Positions 62,881 through 64,000 of a DNA stretch of 64,000 bases are shown in pieces. The notes below the pieces were generated by a model. The model saw only the letters and a program-made list of their open reading frames with translations. It did no database searches and had not been told where the DNA came from. Made by a program: the position numbers and the translations under genes. The DNA is from Cyanophora paradoxa (lineage: Eukaryota; Glaucocystophyceae; Cyanophorales; Cyanophoraceae), in contig QPMI01000416.1 in assembly GCA_004431415.1 (NCBI GenBank), positions 372,001 to 436,000 of the forward strand. Direction: 5' to 3'. Numbering within the stretch: position 1 is the first letter of the stretch; every line of letters begins with the position of its first letter.

Positions 62881-64000
62881 CCTCGTCTGAGCAGATGTGA
62901 GCAGTCCTGGCCGAGCTTGCGGGCCACGCCGCCGCGTTGAGCTTAGAGACGCGACCCGTCCTACTAGCAAACGCGCCGCGGCGCCGGCGCCGCGCCGCCG
63001 CGGCGGGAAGTGGCCGCCGGCTGGTCAGCTCGTCAGAGATCGCGCGGGCGCCGGGCGGGGGTGTGAGAGGCGGGGTCGGAGGCCGGCACACCTGCTCGCC
63101 CGCCTCGGCGGCGCGTGCGGGGGCGCTGTCTGATCCGCCGCGTTTGAGCGGAAGCTCAAGCCCCGCCGCGCCGGCGCCTCCGCTGCGGGGCGTTGACGTC
63201 AGCGGTCGCGCGGGCGGGCGGGGGCGTGCGGGGCGGGGCCGGGGGGCAGCAGACCTGTTCGCCCGCCACGTCGGATCGGAAGCTCCGCCGCGCCGCCGCG
63301 CAGATTTGGCGGCGGCGCGTGCGGCCGTGGATCGGCGCGCGACTTGACTCGGCGGCGCGTAAGGGTAGCGGCGCTGTCTTATCCGCCGCGTCGGAACGAG
63401 CGCGCCTCCACACCGGCACCGCCGCTGCGGGACTTCGACGTCAGCGGTCGCGGGGGGGAGTCAGACGGCGCTAGCGCGGCCCAGGCGCCCATGGGAGGCG
63501 GAGGCGCGCGGCCCAGGCGCCGAGGCGGCACATCGGACGCGCCGCGGGCTTCTGACCGCCGCTTTGAGCTCACGTCTGCTGACCTGCTTTGAAGGCCTCG
63601 TCGATAAGTTCACCATCATCGCCATGGCCAAGTTGCAATTGAGGCGAGATGGCAGGCGGCGCGGCTGCTTCGCAGAAGCTGCCGCGGCTCACGCCGCTGC
63701 CGGACGAGAGACGCAGACGACTCGGCGAGACTCGGGAGTCGGGACTCGGTCACTCGGGAGTCGGGACTGCAGCCGGGAGTCGGACTCGGAACTCTCGGTG
63801 ACTCGGAACTCGGGAGCCGCGGCCAAATCCCATGAACAGTCGGAAAGTGCATGACGTCAGCTGTAGTGGGGCATTGTGGGAGGCACTGGCCGCACTGCCT
63901 GCAGCTGCTTCGCGGGGGCTACGCGTTTCCGTGGCGGGCTACACGATCAAAGTCGCTCCCGCGAAATTTGACCGCACGACAGTTAGCGGCAGTTAGCGGC
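62881..64000. other. GC-rich noncoding stretch with diverged repeats and TGACGTCA-like sites
   Basis: Two related blocks, about 63105-63230 and 63350-63460, share GGCGGCGCGT..TATCCGCCGCGT, CCGCTGCGGG and GACGTCAGCGGTCGCG. ACTCGGGAGTCGGGACT repeats lie at 63725-63815. The words TTGACGTCAGC (about 63192), CGACGTCAGC (about 63437) and ATGACGTCAGC (about 63852) match bZIP/CRE-type sites, a possible promoter upstream of a gene off the right edge. No gene was supported. Confidence 0.4.

Overview
This is a GC-rich nuclear segment of a unicellular eukaryote. Genes are split into many short exons by C-rich, mostly short introns. Most 5' splice sites read GTGCG, a substantial minority read GC (GCGCG), and acceptors are nearly always CAG. 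This architecture, the strong GC bias, the long poly-C/poly-G runs and an algal-type Ty3/gypsy element suggest a haptophyte-like or similar GC-rich alga. That assignment is inference; no marker gene in the window settles it.

Layout. (1) 1-6661, minus: an ABCG half-transporter with a secreted, cysteine-rich Adp1-like N-terminus; its C-terminus runs off the left edge. (2) 6813-9363, plus: a signal-peptide, single-pass membrane protein sharing a 151-bp divergent promoter with the transporter. (3) 10216-17858, minus: a multi-exon protein with three C2 domains, a thioredoxin/glutaredoxin-like fold and a coiled-coil tail. Its locus holds a decayed exon-repeat array and three introns carrying a tRNA T-arm-like motif. 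(4) 19459-31662: a full-length Ty3/gypsy-like LTR retrotransposon with identical 107-bp LTRs, a 4-bp CATG target duplication and three overlapping ORFs (gag, protease, RT-RNaseH-integrase). Its Gag ends in 36-residue repeats built on the ubiquitin-tail motif LRLRGG. (5) 32558-33133, plus: a small three-exon gene of unknown function.

(6) 34.1-59.4 kb is a rearranged duplicated region. An ApbE (FMN transferase)-flavin reductase fusion gene occurs as an intact copy (34.1-40.1 kb) and a damaged copy (52.3-59.3 kb). A neighbouring gene for a coiled-coil, probably organellar membrane protein is also duplicated (41.5-42.4 and 50.5-51.5 kb). Between them lie a hairpin-unit tandem array (43.3-45.4 kb), a 40-bp GC minisatellite (46.3-47.3 kb) and other young tandem duplications. 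The second ApbE copy is joined to a piece of the other duplicated unit, carries homopolymer frameshifts, has lost about 385 bp near its 3' end, and hosts a 1.4-kb insertion with a short A-run and a 12-bp target-site-like repeat. (7) 59.7-64 kb is mostly noncoding: 160-bp repeats, extreme G-rich sequence and GC-rich repeats with TGACGTCA-type sites; no gene could be supported there.

The transporter and the type-I membrane protein may be co-expressed from their shared promoter. The two duplicated gene types have travelled together. The rest of the window shows an accessory region driven by tandem duplication and retroelements.
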